Positions 41,720 to 51,597 of a stretch of 64,000 nt of DNA are shown piece by piece. Numbering within the stretch: the first letter of the stretch is position 1; each line of letters begins with the position of its first letter. The notes below the pieces were generated by a model, which saw only the letters and a list, made by a program, of their open reading frames with translations, did no database searches and was not told the DNA's origin. The translations under genes and the position numbers were made by a program. Source of the DNA: Corynebacterium sp. HMSC036D02 (GTDB lineage: Bacteria > Actinomycetota > Actinomycetes > Mycobacteriales > Mycobacteriaceae); the NCBI RefSeq assembly GCF_001836165.1, contig NZ_KV827648.1, forward strand, positions 124,001-188,000. The letters are read 5' to 3'.

Positions 41720-42997
41720 TTAGAAGGGGATCTCCTCTCCGCCTTCAGATCCCTTGTTCTCTGCCTTTTCTGTATGTGCGTGGTTTACGGCTTCTTGTTG
41801 TTCTTTGTCTAGCTCAGTTTTAAGTTCTTGGGCCTCACGGTGTTTCCGGGCGCGGAATTCCTCAATATCTTGTGCCACACTTCGCGCCCAACGCTTGTTC
41901 TTAGGGGCTAGTGGTCCGGAAGGTTCGGTGATTGCCCACGTCCCATCCTCAAAAAGCCAGACCACATCCCCGGTATCCGGGTCCAAAATATAAAAGGCCC
42001 GTCCGTCGGTCTTCATGTTGTGGTGATGCTGGCATAGCGCGACCATGTTGTCTGGGTGCGTTGGCCCGCCATCGGCGTAGTTAATACGGTGGTCCAACTG
42101 ACATAGCCACGCAGGCATTCCGCAACCAGCTGCACGACAGGTGCCATCGCGGCCCTCAACGTATTTGCGTACCATCGTGCTTGGTCCGTAGCTTTGAGAG
42201 GCTTCCGGCTTAGTGCTCAAATCCCTTTTTGTTTCGGCCTGCGCGGGGATATTGCCTAGCTGCCAGCCATGACCTTCTACATATACTGGTGCATCCGCGA
42301 CATCACTAGCTTGATAGGCGTGGAGTACTACGCGGGCTGCTTCTGGCTCTACTTTCCCAGTGACGAGAAGGATGAGTGCTTCGGCCATCGACACCTCATG
42401 CTTTTCGGCCGCTGCTTTAATAGCCTCATGAATAATGACCCCGATGCTGCTGTCAACTTCTAGTTCGATGGTGGCGCGCTGGGCGCGCGTGAGTATGGAA
42501 TACCGGTTCTTCGGGCGTGTATCTTCCACCGCGATGGAGTCATCATGAACCTTGACCAGATCACGCATGCGGCGGCGAATCTGCGAGGTGCTGGGAAACG
42601 CCTGGTTGGGCTTCGTCGGAGTGAACCAACGGGCCAACGAAGTATCAATGGCAGCTACTACCTCTGGGGAAGGCTGACCCAGCTTAGCCATGACCTGGTC
42701 AATGGCAATCAAGGCAGGCAGGTCCAGCAAATAATAAGCATCTTGCAGGGCTTTGAGCTGGGGGAGTTCTCTAAGGCGGTAAATCCCCATGACTATGTGA
42801 GCAACTGCCCCGGCCGTTTTGCCGGTCTTGAGCCCAAGGCGCATACACGCTGTGTCTGAGTCTTCGTCCAAGGCGGGAAGGACGCTAGACCAGAACTCGT
42901 AGTCTGCTTGGCGTATGTCTTTACCTTTCATACATACTGGGTCGCTCGGATTGGAATGAGAAAAATAGGAAACAACAACGTCTGAAGTGGAAGACAC
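41720..42997 (-). CDS. DUF222/13E12-type HNH endonuclease-like protein
   Basis: 425-aa protein of the REP13E12 type. A helical DUF222 region covers about residues 30-290, and an HNH nuclease motif follows: CRAAGCGMPAWLCQLDHRINYADGG, then NMVALCQHHHNMK. The C-terminus is charged. The family is common and often repeated in corynebacteria and mycobacteria; targets are unknown. Base composition is more AT-rich than its neighbours. Confidence 0.87.
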   Translation of the reverse strand: MSSTSDVVVSYFSHSNPSDPVCMKGKDIRQADYEFWSSVLPALDEDSDTACMRLGLKTGKTAGAVAHIVMGIYRLRELPQLKALQDAYYLLDLPALIAIDQVMAKLGQPSPEVVAAIDTSLARWFTPTKPNQAFPSTSQIRRRMRDLVKVHDDSIAVEDTRPKNRYSILTRAQRATIELEVDSSIGVIIHEAIKAAAEKHEVSMAEALILLVTGKVEPEAARVVLHAYQASDVADAPVYVEGHGWQLGNIPAQAETKRDLSTKPEASQSYGPSTMVRKYVEGRDGTCRAAGCGMPAWLCQLDHRINYADGGPTHPDNMVALCQHHHNMKTDGRAFYILDPDTGDVVWLFEDGTWAITEPSGPLAPKNKRWARSVAQDIEEFRARKHREAQELKTELDKEQQEAVNHAHTEKAENKGSEGGEEIPF

Positions 42998-43270
42998 TTC
43001 AACCCCCTACTATTGGTCGAGTTACTGCGAAGGGACGAACCCCCACCGTTCGAAATCCCTTTCGAAGTAAGAGCTTATTCGGTATCTCTGGGGGAGTCCA
43101 TACCGCGGAAGGAAGTTGTGATTAAAGGGGTAAATGGGAAAACTGATGCTCCACGCTCTCTGTGGGATAAGAGCTGGATGAAACGAACATTCGAGACTTC
43201 CAGTAGGGGTTTAGGGCGTTAAAGCTCCAATTAGGGCTGTTAAAGCTGTGACTTGAGTTAATCTATACAA

Positions 43271-44038
43271 GTGTTTAAGTCTCGCTCCTTTATTGTTGGC
43301 CTTGCACTGGCGGCCACCACCGCGCCTACTGCCCAGGCTCTGACGTTCGATCCTGGAAAAGTCCCACCACGCACCCAGATGACCGTGCGCTACGCCGATG
43401 GAAATTCAGTTTCCACTGGGAATAGCCACGAGTCCCGCCCCGCGCTTTCCCTGGTGAAGCTGTATCTCGGTATGTGGGTGCTGAAATATGGCGCATCGGA
43501 GGATAAGGCACGGGTGGAGAACATGATTCGTTTTTCTGAGGACGGCACCGCCAGCGACTTGGAGCGGAAGTACCCACAGGCCATTCCCTCCATCATCGGG
43601 GAGTATCGACTGGGGGAGACTCACCACAATGGTTATTGGGGAAATACTACGACGTCGACGGAGGATCTCACTCGCTTCATAGGGGCGATATCTGGCGATC
43701 CGGTTGCCGCGCCGCTCATGAAGGGCATGGCGACGGCGGCGCCTGTAGCATCAGACGGCTACCGCCAGGACTTTGGCACCGCACGCATCCCGGGCATCAT
43801 TGGAACGAAATTCGGGTGGTCGGATAACCGTCAGGTTCACGCTAGTGCTTCTTTCGGTCCTGGATATAGCGTGGCGGCTAATACCTATGGATCCCCTGCG
43901 GATCTCACGGGGGATGTGCTGGGAGCAGTGGAGGTTGCACCGCAGGTGCCTGGCTTGCCGACGCCTCTACAGGACGCGCGCGATCGAGCGTGTGCGGAAC
44001 TAAAGCGGGCGGTGCCGAGCTCTTCGCAGGCATGCTAA
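43271..44038 (+). CDS. Exported beta-lactamase-like (serine hydrolase fold) protein
   Basis: 255 aa starting at GTG 43271 with a signal peptide ending near AQA. The motifs resemble the penicillin-recognising fold: SLVK (S-x-x-K) in RPALSLVKLYL, SEDGTASDLE where an SDN-type motif would be, and GTKFGW near the KTG position. It could be a beta-lactamase-like hydrolase or a non-catalytic relative. Confidence 0.65.
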   Translation: MFKSRSFIVGLALAATTAPTAQALTFDPGKVPPRTQMTVRYADGNSVSTGNSHESRPALSLVKLYLGMWVLKYGASEDKARVENMIRFSEDGTASDLERKYPQAIPSIIGEYRLGETHHNGYWGNTTTSTEDLTRFIGAISGDPVAAPLMKGMATAAPVASDGYRQDFGTARIPGIIGTKFGWSDNRQVHASASFGPGYSVAANTYGSPADLTGDVLGAVEVAPQVPGLPTPLQDARDRACAELKRAVPSSSQAC

Positions 44039-44083
44039 GCGTAGCCATTGTGAAAATACCCTTGGCGGGGCACCTCGACTAAA

Positions 44084-44926
44084 TCACTGCAGGCTGGCGA
44101 GGCCGGGCGAGTGCGAGTAGGTATCATCCGTCTTAGCCAGACGGTGGGCCCGAATCCCTAGAGTGATGACGGTGGGGTAGAGGATGAGTGCGACGACAAT
44201 ATACTGCGTGACCAACTGCCACGTCTCATCCCACATGTAGTTCCATGCAAAGTGGAGACAGAAGGAAGCAAAGAGCGCTCCTACGCCTACGCCGAGACGC
44301 CACCACCAGGTTTTATGGGCAGCGTAAATGGCCCAGCCGATGCCGAAACCCGCGATGGCCGTCAGTGACATGTGCAGGCCTGGGCCTGCCACAAGGCGGA
44401 GTCCCCACATCTGCAGCATGCCGATCCAATCAGACGTCGGGTGCATCACGGCGCCGAGGGAAACGTAGAGGATGTTCTCAAAAACATCGAAAGCCCAGCC
44501 CACAAGCGCACCGACGATAAACCCATGCCAAGGTCGGTTGAGCTGGCGGAAGCTGAGCAACACAAAGACCACGCCCAGCGCCTTGGCGAACTCCTCCGGA
44601 TAAGCGCCGGACCAGGACATCATGGATTCCTCCCAGCCCACTCCTTTGGTGAGGGAGGTGAACGGAAGCGCGGAGAGGAGAGCCAAAGACACCGCGGTGC
44701 CGGCTCCCCACAACACGCTGGCTGTAGCCCAGCCCTTGGCCGGTGACGCCCACATTGGGCTGAGATGCCACAGGTATAGACCCAGTGCGAGGAAGGCTAG
44801 TCCGATGAGCAGGCTTATCAGGCCCGGCAGCGGGGCAACGATAAAGGAACCCAACAGATTGATCAGAGCTGCGGGTAGGCACACGCCAATGAAGACCCAC
44901 AGCGCCACGCGGAAGATCTTGCTCAC
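44084..44926 (-). CDS. PrsW family intramembrane metalloprotease
   Basis: 280-aa membrane protein with about eight hydrophobic segments. The zinc/catalytic motif PEEFAK (EExxK) lies near residue 113, followed by GWAFDVFENILY and HMSLTAIAG, where His residues complete the site. PrsW-type proteases cleave membrane substrates such as anti-sigma factors. It overlaps the upstream exported-protein gene by 4 bp. Confidence 0.87.
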   Translation of the reverse strand: MSKIFRVALWVFIGVCLPAALINLLGSFIVAPLPGLISLLIGLAFLALGLYLWHLSPMWASPAKGWATASVLWGAGTAVSLALLSALPFTSLTKGVGWEESMMSWSGAYPEEFAKALGVVFVLLSFRQLNRPWHGFIVGALVGWAFDVFENILYVSLGAVMHPTSDWIGMLQMWGLRLVAGPGLHMSLTAIAGFGIGWAIYAAHKTWWWRLGVGVGALFASFCLHFAWNYMWDETWQLVTQYIVVALILYPTVITLGIRAHRLAKTDDTYSHSPGLASLQ

Positions 44927-45414
44927 TTGAAGGCCTCCATAAACTGATCGGCGATTTCTTCTGGGTTTCCGTCTGAAAAGACGAGCTCGTAGTTGAGATC
45001 GTCCTTGGCCACGCTAAAGGCAACGACCGGGATGTATGTATACGTTCGCAGTACGAGGATGCCGTCTTGGTTTTCTACTTCTTCTTTCGGCATCGACCCG
45101 AAGGTCGTGGCGCGCACAGCTCGGCGCAGGGCCAGCTCGTCATCGTCGACATCAGAGGTGAGGTAGGCCTCGACCAAGGTATCGCCGCAATCCCACGCCT
45201 GGTTGGCCACGGAATCGTAGTTCACGCTGCATTCGACGCCGTCGATAGGCTGACGCCACTCAGGATCGTCGAGGACAACAGGCTCGGTTTCAGGATCGTG
45301 GTCCGGCAGCGCCAAGCTGAGGACGGCGGGCGTGCCGAGCACGAGGAGGGTCACCCCAAGCACAGCGAAAAACGGCCCCGTCATCTTCGCTGGCGGGAAA
45401 CGATAAGAAGTCAT
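44923..45414 (-). CDS. Putative membrane-anchored exported protein
   Basis: 163 aa. One N-terminal hydrophobic segment (about residues 12-34) is followed by an outside domain with two Cys (VECSVNY, AWDCGDT) and an acidic DVDDDE patch. No family was recognised. It is upstream of and overlaps prsW-like 44926 by 4 bp, so it may be a partner or substrate. A Met at 45384 is an alternative start. Confidence 0.6.
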   Translation of the reverse strand: MTSYRFPPAKMTGPFFAVLGVTLLVLGTPAVLSLALPDHDPETEPVVLDDPEWRQPIDGVECSVNYDSVANQAWDCGDTLVEAYLTSDVDDDELALRRAVRATTFGSMPKEEVENQDGILVLRTYTYIPVVAFSVAKDDLNYELVFSDGNPEEIADQFMEAFK

Positions 45415-45456
45415 GCACACCACACTAATGGGTACATCTGACATAGAGTGAAGTGC

Positions 45457-47373
45457 ATGAAGGATCTGTATCAGTTTGTTAATGGCCCTTGGATCGAGTC
45501 CCACGTTATTCCCGACGATCGCGGTGTCGACGGGACTTTTCACGCGCTTCGCGACGAAGCCGAGGAACTCGTCCACGACATCGTTAAGGAAGACACGGGC
45601 CGCCCAGGGATCGTGTATTCCTCCCACATGGACGTTGAAGGAGTTAATGCTGCGGGAACGGCACCGCTTTCCGAGGATCTGGACAAGCTGGTGGCGGCGG
45701 ACCCGGAGGAGCTGGCACATAACCTGGGAGTGCTGGAGCGCGAGGGCGTCGGCGCCCCGGTTACCTTCTGGGTAGAAAAGGACTCCGGCGCCGAGGAGGC
45801 GGTGGCCTACATTATTCAGTCCGGTTTAGGTCTGCCGGATGAGGCTTATTACCGCGAGGAAGCTCACGCGCAGACGCTCGAGGCCTACGAGAAGCACGTT
45901 GCGGCGATGCTTGAATTCTTAGATCCCGCGCGCCTCTTCGGGCTGGGTGCGGATGCGGCCGCAACGCGCATCGTAAACCTAGAGAAGGAAATCGCGGCCG
46001 GCCACTGGGACGTGGTGGCCTCGCGTGATGCGGTGAAGACGTATAACCCGGTGGACGTCGCCAAGCTGCCCAGCATCACCCGCGCCATCCTGCAGGGTGG
46101 GGGACTGCCCGAGCACCGTGTGGTGGCTATGATGCCATCTTATTTTGAGCACCTCGAGGGCCTGTTTACCGCCGGCCGTATGGCGGATTGGCAGCTGTGG
46201 GCGACGTGGCACATTCTGCTGTCGCGCGCGCCGTACCTTACTGAGGAGATCGGTAAGAAGAATTTCGAGTTCTACGGAACCAAGCTTTCGGGCGCCACGG
46301 AGCAGCGTGATCGCTGGAAGCGCGCCGTGGGCTTGGCGGAAAACATGGTGGGACAGGAGATCGGCAAGGTTTTCGTGGACAAGCACTTCCCGCCCTCCTC
46401 GAAGTCCGAGATGGATGAGCTGGTGGAGTACCTTACCGCCGCTTATCGTGAGAGGATTTCGCAGCTGGAGTGGATGACCCCGGCTACCCGCGAGCGCGCG
46501 CTGGAGAAGCTCGCCCAGTTCAAGGCTAAAATCGGTTATCCAGATACCTGGCGTGACTATTCTGACCTGGAGTTTTCACCGAAGGGCGCGGACTTGGTGG
46601 CCAATGTGCGCGCGAGTAATGCGTGGAACCACGATTATGAACTGGCCAAGATTGGTAAGCCGGCGGACCGCGATGAATGGTTCGCCACCCCGCAAACGGT
46701 CAATGCTTTTTATAATCCAGTGGTCAATGACATCACCTTCCCGGCAGCGATTCTGCGCCCGCCGTTCTACAATCCTGAGGCGGACGCCGCGGAGAACTTC
46801 GGTGCTATCGGTGCGGTGATTGGTCACGAGATTGGCCACGGTTTTGATGACCAGGGCTCGCAGTACGACGGCCAGGGTAACCTCAACTCTTGGTGGACGG
46901 ATGAGGACCGCGTGGCCTTCGAGAAGTTGACCGCGAAGCTGGTGGACCAGTTCCAGGGGCAGGTGCCGAAGGTGCTGGAGGGCACTGATTCCGCAGGCGT
47001 CAACGGCAGCTTCACCCTGGGTGAGAACATCGGTGACTTGGGCGGATTGGGCATTGCCGTGGTGGCCTACAAGAACTACTGCGCCGACAAGGGCCTGGAC
47101 ATCAACGGCCAGGTCGCGCCGTTTGAGGCCGAGGGCGCTGAGCCGGAATTGGCAGAGCACGAGTACACCGGTCTGCAGCGCTTCTTCCTGGCGTGGGCGC
47201 GCGTGTGGCGTACTGCCATCCGTCCGGAGATGGCCACGCAGTATTTGGCCATTGACCCGCACTCGCCGGCAGAGTTCCGCTGCAACATCATCGCCGAGAA
47301 CATCGATGAATTCTACGAGGCTTTTGATGTCGAGGGTGGTCTTGCACCGGAGGAGCGCGTCACCATCTGGTAG
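45457..47373 (+). CDS. M13 family (neprilysin-like) zinc metallopeptidase
   Basis: 638-aa peptidase. The zinc motif HEIGH (H457, E458, H461) and third ligand E523 with D527 in ENIGDLGG are intact, and the M13-typical VNAFYNPVVNDITFPAAIL precedes them. There is no signal peptide, as in actinobacterial PepO-like enzymes. ATG 45457 is chosen over GTG 45448. The neighbouring hydrolase starts 15 bp later. Confidence 0.92.
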   Translation: MKDLYQFVNGPWIESHVIPDDRGVDGTFHALRDEAEELVHDIVKEDTGRPGIVYSSHMDVEGVNAAGTAPLSEDLDKLVAADPEELAHNLGVLEREGVGAPVTFWVEKDSGAEEAVAYIIQSGLGLPDEAYYREEAHAQTLEAYEKHVAAMLEFLDPARLFGLGADAAATRIVNLEKEIAAGHWDVVASRDAVKTYNPVDVAKLPSITRAILQGGGLPEHRVVAMMPSYFEHLEGLFTAGRMADWQLWATWHILLSRAPYLTEEIGKKNFEFYGTKLSGATEQRDRWKRAVGLAENMVGQEIGKVFVDKHFPPSSKSEMDELVEYLTAAYRERISQLEWMTPATRERALEKLAQFKAKIGYPDTWRDYSDLEFSPKGADLVANVRASNAWNHDYELAKIGKPADRDEWFATPQTVNAFYNPVVNDITFPAAILRPPFYNPEADAAENFGAIGAVIGHEIGHGFDDQGSQYDGQGNLNSWWTDEDRVAFEKLTAKLVDQFQGQVPKVLEGTDSAGVNGSFTLGENIGDLGGLGIAVVAYKNYCADKGLDINGQVAPFEAEGAEPELAEHEYTGLQRFFLAWARVWRTAIRPEMATQYLAIDPHSPAEFRCNIIAENIDEFYEAFDVEGGLAPEERVTIW

Positions 47374-47387
47374 TACTCTTGGGGGCC

Positions 47388-48218
47388 ATGAGTGAGTGGA
47401 ATATCGGCGGCCAGGGTCGCCAGCTAAGCCCTGAACAACAGCTCGAGCAGCTCTCCTCCTACATGGAGGTGCACTACCCGCTGCCGGATTTCCGCCCGCC
47501 GTGGGCTGGTGGAGGTTCGCCGGATGCGGACCGCTATTGTGCGCTGCTTCCGGACCGCATCGTGCAAGCCTCCATGATGGTGCTGGGCTCCGCAGTGGAT
47601 CACTCGCTGCCCGGCACCGCCTTTACGGAAGGCGTGAGCGTTGAGGACTCTGAGGTGGGAGCGATTTTTGTTCCTTCAGAGCCGAATGGCCGCTGGGCAG
47701 TGTCGCTGCACTCCGGCGGCTGGTGGCGCGGTGACGGCAAGGCACTAGAAATGCAATGGCGGCCCGAAGTTGCTGCCGCAGCGCAGTTGTCGGGCACGAC
47801 GATCATTGATGTCGATTATCCGTTGGCGCCGGAGCGCACCGTGGCGGAGATGGTCCAGTCGGTTCAGGCGGCCGTCGATTATGCGCGCGACCATGGGGCC
47901 AACCGCGTGACGGTGTGGGGATATTCCTCCGGTGGGGCGCTCGCAGCGCTGGTGCCTGCCGACGCCCTCCTCCTCACCTTCCCCGACTTCGGCGCGCTGG
48001 CCAAGCTGCCGGAGGAGATCCGCGGCGACTACGTCCTCGATGTTGAGAAGCTGCCGGGGCTGTATTCTGACATCTTGGTCCAGACCGCGGCGCAGGACGA
48101 GATTGCTGAGCGCGTGGAGATCCCCGGTGCACAGACTGCGGAGTATGTGTCCATGCACCGTATTTCGACCCCGACCGTGGCGCGTCAGCGCATTAAAGAT
48201 TCGGCCGAGTTTCTCTAA
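47388..48218 (+). CDS. Alpha/beta hydrolase (esterase-like)
   Basis: 276-aa enzyme related to the HSL/acetyl-esterase group. The oxyanion motif is HSGGWWRG instead of HGGG, and the nucleophile elbow is GYSSGG. The segment IIDVDYPLAPE is typical. No signal peptide. It follows the M13 gene by 14 bp. Confidence 0.8.
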   Translation: MSEWNIGGQGRQLSPEQQLEQLSSYMEVHYPLPDFRPPWAGGGSPDADRYCALLPDRIVQASMMVLGSAVDHSLPGTAFTEGVSVEDSEVGAIFVPSEPNGRWAVSLHSGGWWRGDGKALEMQWRPEVAAAAQLSGTTIIDVDYPLAPERTVAEMVQSVQAAVDYARDHGANRVTVWGYSSGGALAALVPADALLLTFPDFGALAKLPEEIRGDYVLDVEKLPGLYSDILVQTAAQDEIAERVEIPGAQTAEYVSMHRISTPTVARQRIKDSAEFL

Positions 48219-48221
48219 TCC

Positions 48222-51200
48222 CTACTGCTCACCCTCCGGGCGAATCTTCATCTCGGAGTTCTTCCACAGTCCGGAGCGCTGGATGATTTCCTGGTCGATG
48301 TCCGCCTCGAGCGGGGCCTCGCCGCGGGAGTTGGTGCGCAGCTCATACTTTTCAATGGAGCCCCAGTCGCGCGCCCAATCGTTGTTGAGGTAGCTCGGGA
48401 TCTCATAGGAGTAGTTCACTGCCTCCGCGGTTGCCAGCGCACCACCACCGGAGAAGGACTGGAAGTCCGTGAGGGAGGTCTGTGCGGCGGCGTCGGGAAG
48501 AATGCGGAACTGCGGGATCTCGGTCACGCCGGCGTAGTGGTCGAAGGTGCGCTGGCAGGGGAACTGCAGGGCCACGGACCAGTCGAGGAGTGCCGGGGTA
48601 GAGGAATCGAACTGGGAGTTGATGGTGGCAAGCTCCGGGACGCGCGGCGGGGTAAACGCCATCCAGTCGTCTTCATCGGTGGAATCGTCTACCGCAACGA
48701 GGCGCACAACGTTGGCCTCCTCTGGGAGCTCGTCCAGAGCAATGCGGAGGTTGCGCCATTTGGGGGTCGCGCCGACGTCGGAAAGCTCGGCCTCACCCTT
48801 GTTGGTGACCTTGCCGTCCTTGAGGGTGCCGTACTCCAAGGTGAGCTCGGTGCCTTCCTGCTCCACGCCGTTGACGTCGTGGTGATAAATCTTACCGGCG
48901 GCAGAGACCGCGAGGACGGGGGTGTTTTCTCCCGGCTCCGGCAAGTTGTACCACTGGGTGGTGATGGTAGCGGTGGAGCGCTGCGACTCATCGTAGGAGC
49001 CCATGACCGGGACCTTCGTGTAATCCAGGTTGAAGGGCAGGTGCATCTCGGAGCCGTTGATGCCTAGGGTTCCGCGCACGCCACCGGCGGAAGAGTCGGT
49101 GACTTCGGTTGCCTTTTCCTCGGATTCGGTGAGTTCCTTTTGTTCATTGGACGCAGCCGAGTCATCACCTGTGGTGTTGGCAATGGCGCCTACTGATGCC
49201 GAGTTGAGGTTCTCCGGCTCAATATCTTCCTTGATCATGTTGGGGCCGAAACCGAAGTTGTCCTCATCCTCATCAACCAGCGAATCCTTGAGGTCGCCAT
49301 TGACCGGAGTGAGGAAGGAATCGTTGGTGTTGGTTTCCACCATGGTGGCATCTGCCAGCGAGCAGACATCGCCGTGCAGGGATGCCAGGTTGCCCTTGCC
49401 CACGGAGTAGGAATCCGCCTGGGCCACGTAGCCCTTGGCAAAGGAGGCGCAGGAGAAGGCCACGATGAGGATGCAGGCCATCGCAATCGGTGCGGACATG
49501 GCGCCTGCCCAGCGAGAGACCTTGGCGGCGTTGGCGGCCTCGAATTCCTCGAGGGTGCCGTCGGCTTCAGCCTTGTTCTTGCGGTAGCTGTGGACGAGAG
49601 ATTGGTAAAGGCCAATCGCTAGGACCACCATGGCGATCGCGAGAACCACGGTGTTGGCCTCGATGGCCTTGAACTGCACCGTGCGGTCCCACCACGGGAT
49701 GCCGAAGGAGGACACGTACCACCAAGCGTTCCAGCCACCCAGGGAGATGGCGAGGAGGAAAATCACCGCGGCGATGGAGAAGGTCCGGGCGCGCGGGGAG
49801 CGCATGGCGATCTGGGAAAGGACCACCGAGCCCAGCGCGGCGATGACACCGGCGATACCGGCGTAGATACCGAAGTGGTGCGTCCACTTCGTCGGCGTGA
49901 ACATGAGGAAGAAGGCCGAGAGCGCCATGATGGCCAGCAGGCGCTTGGTGGGATCTGCCTCCGCACCGACGACGCGGTGGTTCTTGATGAAGGCGTAGAT
50001 GATGAGCGCCAAGCAGAAAAGCATGGTGAACATGGCGAAACGGCGCGTCAGGGAGCCATCCACGGAGGGCTCGAAGAGCGTGGAGTAGCGGACGAACTCG
50101 GAGTACCACGGCAGGGACGGGCCGACCGCGGAACGCACGCGCGTGGATTCGATGACTGACGCTAACGTTTGGTCCCCGAAGGCGGCAACCATAACCGCAG
50201 TGCCGCAGGCAAGGAACGGGGCAATGAGTGCCGGCCAGGTGACTTCGGGGGCGCGCGTGCCCATGATGCGGAACAGCGCGGGCAGGCAGACCAAGAAGAT
50301 GCCTACCGCGGTCAGGCCGGTGGGGCCAGCGGCCAGGGTGATGGTGGCGATGATGGTGCCCACCGCTGCAGGCAGAAGACGCTGGGTGGAGATGGCGCGC
50401 TCGAAGGAAGCCCACGTAAGCATGACACCGAGGGCCACGATGGGCTCTGGACGTACGCCGTTGTTATAGGGCAGCCAGAAAGCCAGGAACATGAACGCGG
50501 CGGTCCAGTGCGCGAGGCGGCGCTCGTTCACGCGGGCACCGAAGCGCGGGAGCATCTCGCGCGACAAAACGAACCAGATGATGAGCGCCGAGATGAGGGA
50601 GGGCAGGCGCACGATGATGGAGGCGCTGGAGATTTGCGCCAGCCATGCCACGAGGTCGTAGTAAGGTGCGCCGAACGGGGCCTCGGGGACGCCGTACCAG
50701 CGGTAATAGTTCGCCATGTAGGTCGCGTGATCGGAAACGCGTCCCATGGTGAGGATGAAGCCATCATCGGAGGTATTGGCGCCGAAGACATACCACCAGC
50801 CGAGTACAGCTGCCACGACGCCATCGAGCGGTCGGATCTGCTTCCAGGTTTCGGGCATGAAGCCCAGGCGTTTGCCATCGAGGCGGTCAATCCTCCACAG
50901 GCAGACCAGGCTGATGACCACCATGGCCAGGCCCAGCCACATGGCGAGGAGCTTGAGCGGTGTCGGGGAGGAGGTAAAGCGGGAGTTGATCTCGACGTGG
51001 ATGCGGAGGTCGTCGCCAAGCTCTGCGAGGTTCTCCGGAGTGTCGTCGATCTCGGTGTAGACGCCGGTGACCTGCGGGCGCAGATCTTCCTCGGTGGTTT
51101 TCTTGTGCTTGCCCACGGAGACGGTGGTCCCATCCCCCGTGGAGGCGATACTGAGGGTGGCGTCCTCTGGCAGCTTCGCCACCTGCTCGGCGGTGAGAGA

Positions 51201-51566
51201 GAAAATGACCTCATCGAGGCTTGTCACCGAGAGGCCACCCTCGCCGGCGCGGACAAACATGCCGCGGTTGGAGGCCTTCTTGGACTCCGGGGGCACGGTG
51301 CCGTAGAGCAGGTCCTGGCCATCGCGCAGCTTGTCGACGGCTCCCAGGGGGATCTCTGCATCAATTTCTTCCGGCGCCACCGAGATGAGCGGGGCGTTGA
51401 TGGACTGCAGGGAGCCCTGCTGGGGCCAATCGAAGGAGGATTGGGTCTGGTTCACCGGCAGCAGCGGCGTCGCCACGAAGCACAGGAAACCAATGAATCC
51501 AGCGATGATGGCGGTGAGTCGCAGGGACTGCGGTGCACGTAATGAAGAGGTTTTCCGATCTGACAC
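48222..51566 (-). CDS. emb: Arabinosyltransferase Emb
   Basis: 1114-aa GT-C membrane enzyme that extends arabinan on galactan using decaprenylphosphoryl-arabinose; in mycobacteria the EmbCAB paralogues are the ethambutol target. An N-terminal helix is followed by an outside domain to about residue 200, then the multi-helix core. The metal/acceptor motif DD sits in NTSDDGFIL (residues 267-268), and the C-terminal part is a carbohydrate-binding domain. Only one emb copy is present, as expected in corynebacteria. It stands 31 bp downstream of aftA. Confidence 0.94.
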   Translation of the reverse strand: MSDRKTSSLRAPQSLRLTAIIAGFIGFLCFVATPLLPVNQTQSSFDWPQQGSLQSINAPLISVAPEEIDAEIPLGAVDKLRDGQDLLYGTVPPESKKASNRGMFVRAGEGGLSVTSLDEVIFSLTAEQVAKLPEDATLSIASTGDGTTVSVGKHKKTTEEDLRPQVTGVYTEIDDTPENLAELGDDLRIHVEINSRFTSSPTPLKLLAMWLGLAMVVISLVCLWRIDRLDGKRLGFMPETWKQIRPLDGVVAAVLGWWYVFGANTSDDGFILTMGRVSDHATYMANYYRWYGVPEAPFGAPYYDLVAWLAQISSASIIVRLPSLISALIIWFVLSREMLPRFGARVNERRLAHWTAAFMFLAFWLPYNNGVRPEPIVALGVMLTWASFERAISTQRLLPAAVGTIIATITLAAGPTGLTAVGIFLVCLPALFRIMGTRAPEVTWPALIAPFLACGTAVMVAAFGDQTLASVIESTRVRSAVGPSLPWYSEFVRYSTLFEPSVDGSLTRRFAMFTMLFCLALIIYAFIKNHRVVGAEADPTKRLLAIMALSAFFLMFTPTKWTHHFGIYAGIAGVIAALGSVVLSQIAMRSPRARTFSIAAVIFLLAISLGGWNAWWYVSSFGIPWWDRTVQFKAIEANTVVLAIAMVVLAIGLYQSLVHSYRKNKAEADGTLEEFEAANAAKVSRWAGAMSAPIAMACILIVAFSCASFAKGYVAQADSYSVGKGNLASLHGDVCSLADATMVETNTNDSFLTPVNGDLKDSLVDEDEDNFGFGPNMIKEDIEPENLNSASVGAIANTTGDDSAASNEQKELTESEEKATEVTDSSAGGVRGTLGINGSEMHLPFNLDYTKVPVMGSYDESQRSTATITTQWYNLPEPGENTPVLAVSAAGKIYHHDVNGVEQEGTELTLEYGTLKDGKVTNKGEAELSDVGATPKWRNLRIALDELPEEANVVRLVAVDDSTDEDDWMAFTPPRVPELATINSQFDSSTPALLDWSVALQFPCQRTFDHYAGVTEIPQFRILPDAAAQTSLTDFQSFSGGGALATAEAVNYSYEIPSYLNNDWARDWGSIEKYELRTNSRGEAPLEADIDQEIIQRSGLWKNSEMKIRPEGEQ

Positions 51567-51597
51567 GGCGATCAGTCTACGTCACCGCCTTGGCTTC

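Noticed and set aside
50169-51542. A 457-codon plus-strand frame opposite emb
   Set aside because: No domain and low-complexity charged composition; emb is intact on the other strand.
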